The notes beneath the pieces were generated by a model. It made no database searches. It was given only the letters and a program-made list of their open reading frames with translations, and was not told where the DNA came from. Shown here piece after piece: positions 32,470 to 40,740 of a stretch of DNA of 64,000 nt. Source of the stretch: Streptomyces sp. YIM 121038 (lineage in GTDB: Bacteria; Actinomycetota; Actinomycetes; Streptomycetales; Streptomycetaceae); contig NZ_CP030771.1 in the NCBI RefSeq assembly GCF_006088715.1, positions 7,190,001-7,254,000 of the forward strand. Reading direction: 5' to 3'. The translations under genes and the position numbers were made by a program. Numbering within the stretch: position 1 is the stretch's first letter; each line of letters starts with the position of its first letter.

Positions 32470-33252
32470 TCAGGCCGCCGCCCCGACCCGCTCCGCGGCC
32501 CGGGCCACCGCGGCCCGCCCGAGGGCCCGCACCATGGGATGGGCCCGCGTCCCGTCCCCGCTCAACTCCGGCTGGAACAAGGCCGCGAGGAAGAAGGGAT
32601 GCCCCGGCAGCTCGGCCACCCGCACCTGCCCCTCCTCGTCCGTGCCCGAGAACCGCAGCCCCCGCGCCCGCAGCACATCGAGGAGCCGGACGTCGCTGGG
32701 TCCGTACGAGCAGTGGTAGCGCTCCACCGTGCGGTCCGCCCCGAGGACGGCCGCGGCGAGCGAGCCGGGGGCGAGGGTCACGGCCCCTTCGTGCCCGACG
32801 AGCGAGCAGGCGAGCGGCGCGATGAGCGGGTCCTCGGCGCCGGGGTCGTTCTCGGCGTGCGCGGCGTGGGCGAGCCCGCACGCATGACGGGCGTACTCCA
32901 GGAGCGCGTGCTGGAAGCCGCCACAGGTGCCGAGGAAGGGAATGCCCTCCTCGCGCGCGGTACGGATCGCGGCCAGCGCCCCCGCCTCACTGCGGTACGG
33001 GCTCCCGGGCAGCATCCACACCGCGTCGAACCCCCGCACGGCGTCCGGCTCGACGGCGTCCTCGGTGGGGATCCAGTACGCGTCGAGGACGAGCCCGTCC
33101 CGGGCGGCGAGCGCGTCGAGGAGCAGGGGGACGCGGGTGTGCGAGGCGACGTTGGGGGAGCGGTCCCCGACGAGGGCGAGCCGGGCGGGCGGCGTCGCGG
33201 AAGCGGAAGCGGAAGGGCTCTCTTGGGACTTCGTGTGGGATTTCGTGTTCAT
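32470..33252 (-). CDS. Class I glutamine-amidotransferase-like protein (CTP synthase C-terminal related)
   Basis: A 260-residue protein with the amidotransferase nucleophile elbow FLGTCGGFQHALLEY and a late ALFQPELSG segment in place of the usual histidine-glutamate pair. It resembles the family called CTP synthase C-terminal region-related (seleno)protein; here the position is an ordinary cysteine codon. It lacks the synthetase half of CTP synthase, so glutamine may not be the substrate. ATG 33252 is preferred: GGAGG lies nine bases upstream, while ATG 33261 abuts it. It is divergent from a LysR regulator with a LysR-type site between them, so that protein likely controls it. Confidence 0.83.
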   Translation of the reverse strand: MNTKSHTKSQESPSASASATPPARLALVGDRSPNVASHTRVPLLLDALAARDGLVLDAYWIPTEDAVEPDAVRGFDAVWMLPGSPYRSEAGALAAIRTAREEGIPFLGTCGGFQHALLEYARHACGLAHAAHAENDPGAEDPLIAPLACSLVGHEGAVTLAPGSLAAAVLGADRTVERYHCSYGPSDVRLLDVLRARGLRFSGTDEEGQVRVAELPGHPFFLAALFQPELSGDGTRAHPMVRALGRAAVARAAERVGAAA

Positions 33253-33309
33253 GACGGCCATCCTCCGCACCAGCCCTCGTTCACGTCCAACGATGAATCC
33301 TGCACCCTC

Positions 33310-33326
33310 CATCAGCAGCACTGATG
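33310..33326. promoter_or_regulatory. LysR-type operator between the amidotransferase-like and lysR genes
   Basis: CATCAGCAGCACTGATG is a perfect six-base inverted repeat with a five-base spacer and contains the T-N11-A core of LysR-family sites. It lies 24 bases before the lysR start and 57 bases before the divergent gene, a standard place for shared regulation. Confidence 0.6.
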
Positions 33327-33349
33327 ACGGGGGGGCGATCCTGTTCCCC

Positions 33350-34234
33350 ATGGACCCGCACCTGCTCCGCACGTACGTCACCGTCGTCCGCCTCGCCTCC
33401 TTCTCCGCCGCCGCCCGCACGCTCGGCTACACCCAGTCCGCCGTCTCGCAGCACATCGCCGCCCTGGAGCAGGACCTCGGCACGCCGCTCCTGACCCGCC
33501 GCCCCGTCGCGCCCACGCGCGCGGGCGAGCGGCTCCTCGACCACGCGGGGCCGCTGCTGCTGCGGCTCGACGCGGCCCGCGCGGAGGTCCTCGCCCTCGC
33601 GGGCGCCCCGGACGAGGGCCTGACGCTGGCCGCCGCGCCCACCGCCCTGACCCCGCGCACGCTGCGGGCCCTGCCGCCGACGGGCGTCACGCTGCGGGTG
33701 GTCGACCGGGCCGCGGTTCCCGAGGCCGTCGCGACCGGCGCCGCCCAGCTGGGGCTCGTCGACGGGCTCGCCGCGCCGACCGACCCGCTGCGCGTCCCCG
33801 ACGTGGCTCCGCTCACCACCCGGGGCGCGGGCGAGGAACCGGTGTGCGTCCTGCTGCCCGCCGGGCACCCGCTGGCCCGCCGCGCGGGGCTTCGCCTAGG
33901 GGACCTCGCCGACGCCCGCTGGCTGGACGCCCCCGGCGCGGGCCTGCCCCTGGACCAGCTGCGCACCGCGACGGGCGGCACGGGCTTCCGCCCGGCCCTG
34001 CGCTACGACGGCACGGACGTACGGACACTGATCGCGCTCGCGGCGGCCGGGCACGGGCTCGCCCTGCTGCCCCGCTCGGCGGCGACCGCCCCGGACGCCC
34101 GGGGCGCCGACGGCACCGTCGCCGTACCGCTCACCGCGCCCCGCGTCGTGCACCGCACCGAACTGCTGCACACCGGGGCGCTGCGCGGTGCCGCGGCCGC
34201 CTTCGCCGCGCGCCTCGACGTCACCCGTTCGTGA
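33350..34234 (+). CDS. LysR-family transcriptional regulator
   Basis: A 294-residue LysR regulator. Residues about 1-60 hold the winged helix-turn-helix (FSAAARTLGYTQSAVSQHIAAL), followed by a linker helix and a periplasmic-binding-like effector domain (about 90-290) with an ordinary two-lobe pattern (VCVLLPAGHPLA, LIALAAAGHGLALLP). The inducer is unknown. Divergence from the amidotransferase-like gene and the T-N11-A palindrome between them suggest it controls that gene and itself. Confidence 0.92.
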   Translation: MDPHLLRTYVTVVRLASFSAAARTLGYTQSAVSQHIAALEQDLGTPLLTRRPVAPTRAGERLLDHAGPLLLRLDAARAEVLALAGAPDEGLTLAAAPTALTPRTLRALPPTGVTLRVVDRAAVPEAVATGAAQLGLVDGLAAPTDPLRVPDVAPLTTRGAGEEPVCVLLPAGHPLARRAGLRLGDLADARWLDAPGAGLPLDQLRTATGGTGFRPALRYDGTDVRTLIALAAAGHGLALLPRSAATAPDARGADGTVAVPLTAPRVVHRTELLHTGALRGAAAAFAARLDVTRS

Positions 34235-34282
34235 ATCGTCGCGCCGGGTCACGCCGGGTAGGGCTGTGGCCGGAGGCGAGCC

Positions 34283-34981
34283 ATGAAACAGACCGCGTTG
34301 CGTCCCAAGCCCATGCCCGGACGGGAGCCCGCCACGGGCGAGAGACCCGCCAACGGCCCCCGCCCGCACGCCGCGCGCCGCCGCGGCAAACGGCTCACCA
34401 CGCTCCTGCTCGGCCTGCTGTGCGCGGCGGTCCTGGTGCTCACCGGGGTGGGCCTCGGCACGGTCGGCGCCACCGTCATCGGCATGAGCAGCCTCGCGGA
34501 GATGCAGCGCCAGGCAGGCGCGGGCGCACCCCCCGGCGCGCCGGGGCACACGCCCCCCGGCGCGCGGTCCAAGGGCGGGAAACCCACGGGCGGGGCGGCT
34601 TCCGGAGGCTCGTCTTCCGGAGGCTCGGCCTCCGGCGAGCGGCCCGCCGACAGGACGGCCACGGCCACCGTGCCGTCGGGCCCGCGGCCGCAGACGCTCC
34701 GCTCCGCGGGCCCGCGCCTGGTCCTCGGCGTCGAGGCGGCCGACGCCCCGGCGGCGGGCGGCGCCCTGCTCGTCGGCGTGCACGTGCCGGGCCCCGGCCA
34801 CGCGGCGGGCCTCCTGCGGCGCGACGTGGTCGTCGCGTTCGACGGCACCCGGGTGCGCACGGCGGCGGACCTCGTCCGCGCGGTGGCCGCGGCACGCCCG
34901 GGCAGGAACGTCACTCTGACGGTGCGTCATCCGACCGGCGCCCGCAGGACCCTGACGGTCACCCCGGGCTTCACCACCTGA
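34283..34981 (+). CDS. Membrane-anchored PDZ-domain protein
   Basis: A 232-residue protein: basic cytoplasmic N-terminus, one membrane helix (about 41-67), a Gly/Ser/Pro-rich linker and a C-terminal PDZ domain (about 140-230; VHVPGPGHAAGLLRRDVVVAFDGTRV and RTLTVTPG). The PDZ is typical of HtrA-type proteases, but no protease domain is present, so it may recruit a substrate or partner outside the membrane. It ends 18 bases before the stop of the converging phosphoesterase gene. It starts 48 bases after lysR. Confidence 0.8.
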   Translation: MKQTALRPKPMPGREPATGERPANGPRPHAARRRGKRLTTLLLGLLCAAVLVLTGVGLGTVGATVIGMSSLAEMQRQAGAGAPPGAPGHTPPGARSKGGKPTGGAASGGSSSGGSASGERPADRTATATVPSGPRPQTLRSAGPRLVLGVEAADAPAAGGALLVGVHVPGPGHAAGLLRRDVVVAFDGTRVRTAADLVRAVAAARPGRNVTLTVRHPTGARRTLTVTPGFTT

Positions 34982-34999
34982 GGGCGCGCGGCGGGGCCG

Positions 35000-35755
35000 T
35001 CAGACCACGCGGAAGTGGGACGTCAACCGCCCCTCGTCGTCGAGCACATGGAGGGCGAACCCCGCCGGGGCGTCCAGGTCGACCAGGCCCTCGCCCTCCC
35101 ACGGAAGGCGCAGCGTCGAGACCACGCCGGGCCCGACGACCAGCGGCCGCCCCGCGAAGGTGGTCGCCGCGGGCGTGTGCGCGTGCCCGACGATCAGGCC
35201 CGCGATCTCCGGGCGGCGCTCCACCAGCGCCCGGAGCCGGTGCGGCTCGCGCAGCGGCCACGCGGTGTCCAGGCGCGGATGGTGCACGGGCGCGGGGTGG
35301 TGGTGGAGGGCGAGCAGCACCGGCGTCCGTCCGCCGAGGGCGTCGAGCCGGTCCTCCAGCCAGGCGTACGTCGTCCCGTCGAGCAGCCCGTGGTCGTGGC
35401 CCGGCACGCTGGAGTCGAGCAGGAGGACCTCGGCGCCGCCGACGCGGTGGGCGCTGTTCACCGGCGCCTCGGACGCGCTCGCCGCGGGCTCGCCGAGCAG
35501 GGCCGTACGGAAGGGCGTGCGCCGGTCGTGGTTGCCGGGGCAGGTGAGCACGGGCCAGGGCGCGTCGGTGAACAGCAGGCGCGCCGCCTCCTTGTACTCG
35601 GCCTCCTCGCCGTGGTCGGCGATGTCGCCGGTCACGAGCAGCGCGTCCACGGGCCGGGGCAGCGCCCGCAGCCGCTCCATGACGCGCTCGGCGCGCTCGG
35701 TCGCCCGGGCGCCGCCGTCCAGATGAAGGTCACTGATCTGCGCGAGTACCAGCAT
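35000..35755 (-). CDS. Calcineurin-like metallophosphoesterase (cyclic-nucleotide phosphodiesterase type)
   Basis: A 251-residue enzyme with the full set of metal-binding motifs in order: QISDLHLDG, LLVTGDIADHG, CPGNHDRR, ALHHHPAP and VGHAHTPA. This pattern is that of the CpdA/Icc and GpdQ branch, which cleaves cyclic nucleotides or phosphodiesters. The substrate cannot be told from sequence. ATG 35755 has GGAGGG about nine bases upstream; a longer reading from 35791 would add residues before the first strand. It is divergent from the M24 peptidase gene over a 283-base spacer with a palindromic site. Confidence 0.88.
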   Translation of the reverse strand: MLVLAQISDLHLDGGARATERAERVMERLRALPRPVDALLVTGDIADHGEEAEYKEAARLLFTDAPWPVLTCPGNHDRRTPFRTALLGEPAASASEAPVNSAHRVGGAEVLLLDSSVPGHDHGLLDGTTYAWLEDRLDALGGRTPVLLALHHHPAPVHHPRLDTAWPLREPHRLRALVERRPEIAGLIVGHAHTPAATTFAGRPLVVGPGVVSTLRLPWEGEGLVDLDAPAGFALHVLDDEGRLTSHFRVV

Positions 35756-35824
35756 GCCGTACGTCCCTCCGGTGCCCCGGGCGCCGTCCAAGTGCCCCTG
35801 TCCGCACCCGGGCCCGGCCTCGAA

Positions 35825-35853
35825 CTAATGGATGCACGGCATCTAACCATTAG
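35825..35853. promoter_or_regulatory. Nested palindrome in the spacer between phosphoesterase and peptidase genes
   Basis: Outer arms CTAATGG (35825-35831) and CCATTAG (35847-35853) enclose the inner pair GATGC-ACG-GCATC. The AT-rich outer part stands out in this GC-rich DNA. It looks like an operator for a TetR or MarR protein; none is encoded beside it. I see nothing else in the 283-base spacer except the AGGAGG ribosome site of the peptidase gene and GC-rich repeats near 35940-36020. Confidence 0.45.
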
Positions 35854-36038
35854 CCGTGGGTTCGGGGAACAGCCACCTGGGAACCGGTGGCCTGCCCCGC
35901 GTGCGGCAGGTCGCGGACGGGGCGGTCCGGGCCGCGATACCCGCTCGCGCCGCGCGGGGCGCGCGGGCAGGATGCTGGGGAAGATCCCTGCCCGCGGGAC
36001 CGCCGCGGGCAGGCGCCGCAGACGCTTCAGGAGGACCG

Positions 36039-37166
36039 ATGACCCCGGCCACGCCCGCGCCGTTCACCGCCGACGACTACCGCGCCCGGATGGACCGCGC
36101 CGCGCGCGCCGCCGCCGAAGCGGGCCTCGCGGGCGTCCTCGTCGCGCCCGGACCCGATCTGGTGTGGCTGACGGGCTACCGCGTGCCCGCCGACACCGAG
36201 CGGCTCACCCTGCTCGTGCTCGCCCCCGGCCAGGACCCCGTGCTCGTGGTGCCCACCCTGGAGGCCCCGGACGCCGCGCGCGCGGCGGGCGCGGCCGCGC
36301 TGACCCTGCGCGACTGGACCGACGGCGTCGACCCGTACGGGGTGGCCGCGCCGCTGCTCGCGAAAGACGGCCGCTTCGGCGTCAGCGACAACGCCTGGGC
36401 GCTCCATCTGCTGGGCATGCAGCGGCAGTTGCCCGCCAGCTCGTACGTCGCGCTCACCGAGGCCCTGCCGATGCTGCGGGCCGTCAAGGACGCGGCGGAG
36501 CTGGAGCGCCTCACCGCGGCGGGAGCCGCGGCCGACGCCACGTACGAGGAGATCCAGAAGGTCCCGTTCGCGGGCCGCAAGGAGACCGACGTCGCGGGTG
36601 ACCTCGCCGATCTGCTGCGGCAGTTCGGGCACGAGCAGGTGGACTTCACCGTCGTCGGCTCGGGCCCGAACGGCGCGAGCCCGCACCACGAGGCGGGCGA
36701 CCGCGTCATCGCCCACGGCGACATGGTCGTCCTCGACTTCGGCGGCCTCAAGCACGGCTACGGCTCCGACACCTCGCGCACCGTGCACGTCGGGGAGCCC
36801 TCCGCCGAGGAGCGGCGCGTGCACGACGTGGTGCGCGAGGCCCAGGACGCCGCGTGCCGCGCGGTGCGCCCCGGCATCGCCTGCCAGGAGGTCGACCGCG
36901 TGGCGCGCGCCGTCATCACCGACGCCGGGTACGGCGAGTACTTCATCCACCGCACCGGGCACGGCATCGGCGTCACCACCCACGAGCCGCCGTACATGAT
37001 CGAGGGCGAGGAGCAGCCGCTCGTGCCCGGCATGTGCTTCTCCGTGGAGCCCGGCATCTATCTGCCGGGCCGCTTCGGCGTCCGCATCGAGGACATCGTC
37101 ACGGTGACCGAGGACGGCGGCCGGCGCCTCAACAACACCCCGCGTGAGATGGCCGTCGTGAACTGA
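36039..37166 (+). CDS. M24-family metallopeptidase (aminopeptidase P / Xaa-Pro dipeptidase)
   Basis: A 375-residue cytoplasmic peptidase. The N-terminal creatinase-like domain is followed by a pita-bread catalytic domain with the five metal ligands in order: MVVLDFGGLKHGYGSDTSRT, HRTGHGIG, SVEPGIYLPG and RIEDIVTV. It removes N-terminal residues before proline or splits Xaa-Pro dipeptides. ATG 36039 follows AGGAGG six bases upstream. It converges on the aldo/keto reductase with 11 bases between stops. Confidence 0.93.
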   Translation: MTPATPAPFTADDYRARMDRAARAAAEAGLAGVLVAPGPDLVWLTGYRVPADTERLTLLVLAPGQDPVLVVPTLEAPDAARAAGAAALTLRDWTDGVDPYGVAAPLLAKDGRFGVSDNAWALHLLGMQRQLPASSYVALTEALPMLRAVKDAAELERLTAAGAAADATYEEIQKVPFAGRKETDVAGDLADLLRQFGHEQVDFTVVGSGPNGASPHHEAGDRVIAHGDMVVLDFGGLKHGYGSDTSRTVHVGEPSAEERRVHDVVREAQDAACRAVRPGIACQEVDRVARAVITDAGYGEYFIHRTGHGIGVTTHEPPYMIEGEEQPLVPGMCFSVEPGIYLPGRFGVRIEDIVTVTEDGGRRLNNTPREMAVVN

Positions 37167-37177
37167 GGCGGCCGGGC

Positions 37178-38158
37178 TCAGCCCTGGGCGAAGTGCGCGA
37201 GCACGTCGTAGGGCGGCGGCAGCGGCCCGGCGCTCGCCCCGTCGAGGCGCCGCAGCTGGTCCGCGTCGAGCGTCCACCCCACCGCGCCCAGATTGTCGGT
37301 GAGCTGTTCCACGGACCGCGCGCCGACGATCGGCGCGGTGACGCCCGGCCGCTGGAGCAGCCACCGCAGCGCGACCTGCGCGGGCGTGCGCCCGGTCTCC
37401 TCGGCGACGCCGAGCACCGCGTCCACGACCCGCCAGGTCGCCTCCGTGGCCCGCTCGGCCCACTGCCCGCCGCCGCGCGCGCCCCGCGGCGGTGCCGCCA
37501 TGCCGCGCCGGTACTTCCCCGAGAGCCACCCGGCGTGCAGCGGGCTGTACGGGATGACGCCGACGCCCTCCGCGCGGCACAGCGGAAGGAGCTCCCACTC
37601 GGCCTCGCGCGCCAGGAGGTTGTAGATCGGCTGGAGGCACACATACGGCTCCCAGCCGCGCGCGTGGGCCACGTCGCGGGCCTTCTGGAGCTGCCCGGGG
37701 CCGTGGTTGCTCGCGCCGAGGTGGCGGACCTTGCCCGCCCGCACCAGGGTGTCGAGCGTGGACAGGGTCTCCTCGATCGGCGTGTGCGCGTCCCACACGT
37801 GCGTCTGGTACAGATCCACATAGTCCGTGCCGAGGCGGCGCAGGCTCGCGTCCACCGCCGCGAGGACGTGCTTGCGGCTCAGCCCGCGCGCGTTCGGCGC
37901 CTCGCCCATCGGCAGGAACACCTTGGTGGCGATCACCAGGTCGTCCCGTACGCGGCCCTTGAGCCAGCGGCCGAGCACCTCCTCCGACACGCCGTTGGCA
38001 TAGGCGTCGGCGGTGTCGACGAACGTGCCGCCCGCCTCCGTGAACGCGTCCAGCATCGCGTGCGCGACCCGCTCGTCCGCGCCGCCGCCGAACGTCATGG
38101 CGCCGAAGCACAGTTCGCTGACCCGGAGTCCGGTGTTCCCCAGCCGCCGCTGTTCCAT
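37178..38158 (-). CDS. Aldo/keto reductase
   Basis: A 326-residue NADPH-dependent oxidoreductase with a TIM barrel. Family blocks are [38 protein letters not shown] (catalytic Asp and Tyr), [11 protein letters not shown] (Lys), and the NADP-binding [15 protein letters not shown]. The catalytic histidine region reads LYQTHVWD. The physiological substrate is unknown. It lies 57 bases after treZ's stop in the same direction and may be read through from it. Confidence 0.92.
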   Translation of the reverse strand: MEQRRLGNTGLRVSELCFGAMTFGGGADERVAHAMLDAFTEAGGTFVDTADAYANGVSEEVLGRWLKGRVRDDLVIATKVFLPMGEAPNARGLSRKHVLAAVDASLRRLGTDYVDLYQTHVWDAHTPIEETLSTLDTLVRAGKVRHLGASNHGPGQLQKARDVAHARGWEPYVCLQPIYNLLAREAEWELLPLCRAEGVGVIPYSPLHAGWLSGKYRRGMAAPPRGARGGGQWAERATEATWRVVDAVLGVAEETGRTPAQVALRWLLQRPGVTAPIVGARSVEQLTDNLGAVGWTLDADQLRRLDGASAGPLPPPYDVLAHFAQG

Positions 38159-38215
38159 GGTCGTGCCCTCCTCGAAGTCGCCACCAGGCTATGCGGGGAC
38201 CCGGCACGGCCCCGG

Positions 38216-39985
38216 CTACTCCACGGCGAGCACCGCGCACGACTCGCCGGGCAGCCGCACGGTCCCGTCCGCGTCCGGGCCCCCGACGGGCTCCCACGCG
38301 GCGAGCACGCGCGCGTGGCGCACGCCCAACGGGACCTCGGCGGCGCTCTGCGCGAGGTTCACCACGATCCGCAGGTCCCCGCGCCGCACGGCGAACCAGC
38401 GCGCCCCCGCGTCATGGGCGACGCGCACCGCGGCCAGATCGGCGTCGGTGAGGTCGCCCCGCTCCCGGCGCAGCGCGATCAGCTCGCGGTACCAGCCGAG
38501 CACGCGCGCGTGGTGGCCCTTCTCGCGCTCGGCCCAGTCGAGGCAGGAGCGCTCCCGCGTCGCCGGGTCCTGCGGATCGGGAATCTCCTCCCGCGCCCAC
38601 CCGTGCGCGGCGAACTCCCGCCGCCTGCCCTGTCGTACGGCCCGCGCGAGCCCGGGGTCGGTGTGGTCGGTGAAGAACTGCCACGGCGTCGAGGCCGCCC
38701 ACTCCTCGCCCATGAACAGCATCGGCGTGAAGGGACCCGTGAGCGTCAGCGCGGCCGCGCACGCGAGCAGCCCGGGGGAGAGCGTGGCGGAGAGCCGGTC
38801 GCCCTGCGCGCGATTGCCGACCTGGTCGTGCGTCTGCGCGTAGCCGACCAGCCGGTACGCGGGCGTGCGCTCGCGGTCGAGCGGGCGCCCGTGCGCCCGG
38901 CCCCGGAAGCTGGAGTACGTGCCGTCGTGGAAGTAGCCGTGCGTCAGCGTCTTCTCCAGGGCCGCGAACGGGGCCACGGCGAAGTCCGCGTAGTAGCCGT
39001 GGGACTCGCCGGTCAGCGCGGTGTGCAGCGCGTGGTGGAAGTCGTCGCTCCACTGGGCGTCCAGGCCCAGGCCGCCGCGGGTGCGCGGGGTGATGAGCCG
39101 CGGGTCGTTCAGGTCCGACTCCGCGATGAGCCCGAGCGGTCTGCCGAGCTCGCCGGCGAGCGCGTCGACGGCCGTCGCCAGCTCCTCCAGGAAGGGCCGC
39201 GCCCGGGTGTCGCACAGCGCGTGCACGGCGTCCAGGCGCAGCGCGTCCACGCGGTAGTCCCGCAGCCAGGCGAGCGCGCTGCCGACGAGGTACGCCCGCA
39301 CCTCGTCCGAGCCGGGCGCGTCCAGGTTGACGGCGGCGCCCCACGGGGTGTGGTGGGTGTCCGTGAAGTACGGGCCGAAGGCGGGCAGATGGTTCCCCGA
39401 CGGGCCGAGGTGGTTGTGCACCACGTCCAGGACCACGCCGAGGCCCGCGCCGTGGGCCGCGTCGACGAACCGCTTCAGCGCGTCGGGCCCGCCGTACGGC
39501 TCGTGCACGGCCCACAGCGACACCCCCTCGTAGCCCCACCCGTGCCGCCCCGGGAAGGGGCACACCGGCATCAACTCGACGTGTGTGACGCCCAGGTCGA
39601 CGAGGTGGCCGAGGCGCTCCGCCGCCGCGTCCAGGGTGCCCTCGCGCGTGTACGTGCCCACGTGCAGCTCGTACAGGACCGCGTCCCGCAGGCCGCGCCC
39701 CGGCCACGGCGCGCGCCAGGCGAACCGCGCGTGGTCGACGACGGCGCTCGGCCCGTCGGGTCCGTCCGGCTGCCGGGCCGAGCGGGGGTCGGGCAGCGCG
39801 GTGCCGCCGTCGAGCGCGAAGCCGTACCGGGTGCCGTCCTGGGCCGCGGCCTCCACGGCCCACCACCCGGGGCGCACCGGATCGCGCGCCAGGGCCCGCG
39901 TGCCGCCCTCGGCGCCGCCCGGCCCCGCGTCCTCCAGGACCAGATCGACCCGCTCCGCGCGCGGTGCCCACACCTCGAACCTCAC
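38216..39985 (-). CDS. treZ: Malto-oligosyltrehalose trehalohydrolase TreZ
   Basis: A 589-residue GH13 enzyme that releases trehalose from maltooligosyltrehalose made by TreY. Residues 1-90 are the N-terminal beta domain (VRFEVWAPRAERVDL); the barrel carries VVLDVVHNHLGPSGN, the nucleophile in DALRLDAVHAL, the acid/base in LIAESDLNDPRL and the transition-state aspartate in YAQTHDQVGNR. A short C-terminal beta domain follows. GTG 39985 has a GAGGGGG site about seven bases upstream. TreY is on the same strand 2.2 kb upstream, separated by the FHA and peptidase genes, so the pair is not one tight operon. Confidence 0.93.
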   Translation of the reverse strand: MRFEVWAPRAERVDLVLEDAGPGGAEGGTRALARDPVRPGWWAVEAAAQDGTRYGFALDGGTALPDPRSARQPDGPDGPSAVVDHARFAWRAPWPGRGLRDAVLYELHVGTYTREGTLDAAAERLGHLVDLGVTHVELMPVCPFPGRHGWGYEGVSLWAVHEPYGGPDALKRFVDAAHGAGLGVVLDVVHNHLGPSGNHLPAFGPYFTDTHHTPWGAAVNLDAPGSDEVRAYLVGSALAWLRDYRVDALRLDAVHALCDTRARPFLEELATAVDALAGELGRPLGLIAESDLNDPRLITPRTRGGLGLDAQWSDDFHHALHTALTGESHGYYADFAVAPFAALEKTLTHGYFHDGTYSSFRGRAHGRPLDRERTPAYRLVGYAQTHDQVGNRAQGDRLSATLSPGLLACAAALTLTGPFTPMLFMGEEWAASTPWQFFTDHTDPGLARAVRQGRRREFAAHGWAREEIPDPQDPATRERSCLDWAEREKGHHARVLGWYRELIALRRERGDLTDADLAAVRVAHDAGARWFAVRRGDLRIVVNLAQSAAEVPLGVRHARVLAAWEPVGGPDADGTVRLPGESCAVLAVE

Positions 39986-40068
39986 CGGAAGACCCCCTCG
40001 TTGGCCCCTGTGTCGCCGTGCCTCCATGGTGCGCCAGAAGTGATCGCGGCGGAGGAGTTCGGCCGATT

Positions 40069-40098
40069 CTGGACACCCGGGCTGAGCTGGCCGACAAT
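40069..40098 (+). promoter_or_regulatory. Candidate promoter of the FHA gene, leaderless
   Basis: CTGGAC (40069-40074) and GACAAT (40093-40098) are 18 bases apart, and the GTG start at 40106 is seven bases after the -10, so the message would begin at or next to its start codon. Confidence 0.4.
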
Positions 40099-40105
40099 CG
40101 TCGAC

Positions 40106-40666
40106 GTGACCCTTTCTTCCGCGGCTTCCCCCGAGTACGACACACAGGCGGGGCGGGTGAGCGACGCCGAGCGGGAGCGGGCCCTGGAGGTGCTCAGGGA
40201 GGGCGCGGCGCTCGGCCGTCTCTCGCACGACACGTTCGTCCGCCGCATGGAGCTGGCCCTCGCCGCCCGCAAGCGGCAGGAACTGGCCGTGCTCACCGCC
40301 GATCTGCGCACGGAGAACCGCTGGACGCGGCTCGCGCTGTCCACCGTCGGCGCGGTCTCCGGCTTCGGCGTGAAGCTGCGCCGGGCCTGGCAGGCGGAGA
40401 AGCTGCCCAAGCTGCTGCTCCCGGCGCCGGGCGCGTATCCGCTGCGCATCGGCCGGGACCCGGCGAACGGCCTGCGGCTGAGCCACGACACCGTCTCACG
40501 CGTCCACGCCGAGCTGATCCACCAGGGCGGCCTGTGGGTCCTGCGCGACCTCGGTTCCACGAACGGCACGTCCGTCAACGGCCGCCGGGTGATCGGCGCC
40601 GCCGTCGTGCAGGCCGGGGACCAGGTCTCCTTCGGCCACATGTCGTTCTGCCTCGCGGCGGCCTGA
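40106..40666 (+). CDS. DUF1707 and FHA domain protein
   Basis: A 186-residue protein. Residues about 12-65 match the actinobacterial DUF1707 segment (RVSDAERERALEVLREGAALGRLS...EF/L-type helix pair), and residues about 105-180 are a forkhead-associated domain with LRIGRDPANGLRL, VSRVHAEL and DLGSTNGTSVNG, the phosphothreonine-binding signature. It should read threonine phosphorylation by a Ser/Thr kinase. No membrane helix is clear between the parts. GTG 40106 seems leaderless. It diverges from treZ and converges on the M14 peptidase gene. Confidence 0.87.
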   Translation: MTLSSAASPEYDTQAGRVSDAERERALEVLREGAALGRLSHDTFVRRMELALAARKRQELAVLTADLRTENRWTRLALSTVGAVSGFGVKLRRAWQAEKLPKLLLPAPGAYPLRIGRDPANGLRLSHDTVSRVHAELIHQGGLWVLRDLGSTNGTSVNGRRVIGAAVVQAGDQVSFGHMSFCLAAA

Positions 40667-40681
40667 GACCCGCGCGCCCAC

Positions 40682-40718
40682 CTCCCCCCTGCTCCGGGGA
40701 CCCGAGGGCCCGGGGGAG
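40682..40718. terminator. Hairpin between the converging FHA and M14 genes
   Basis: CTCCCCC (40682-40688) pairs with GGGGGAG (40712-40718) around a GC-rich loop that can fold further. It lies between the stops of the plus-strand FHA gene (40666) and the minus-strand peptidase gene (40741), so it can serve both. Confidence 0.5.
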
Positions 40719-40740
40719 CCCGGCCCCTACCGGCCGCCCC

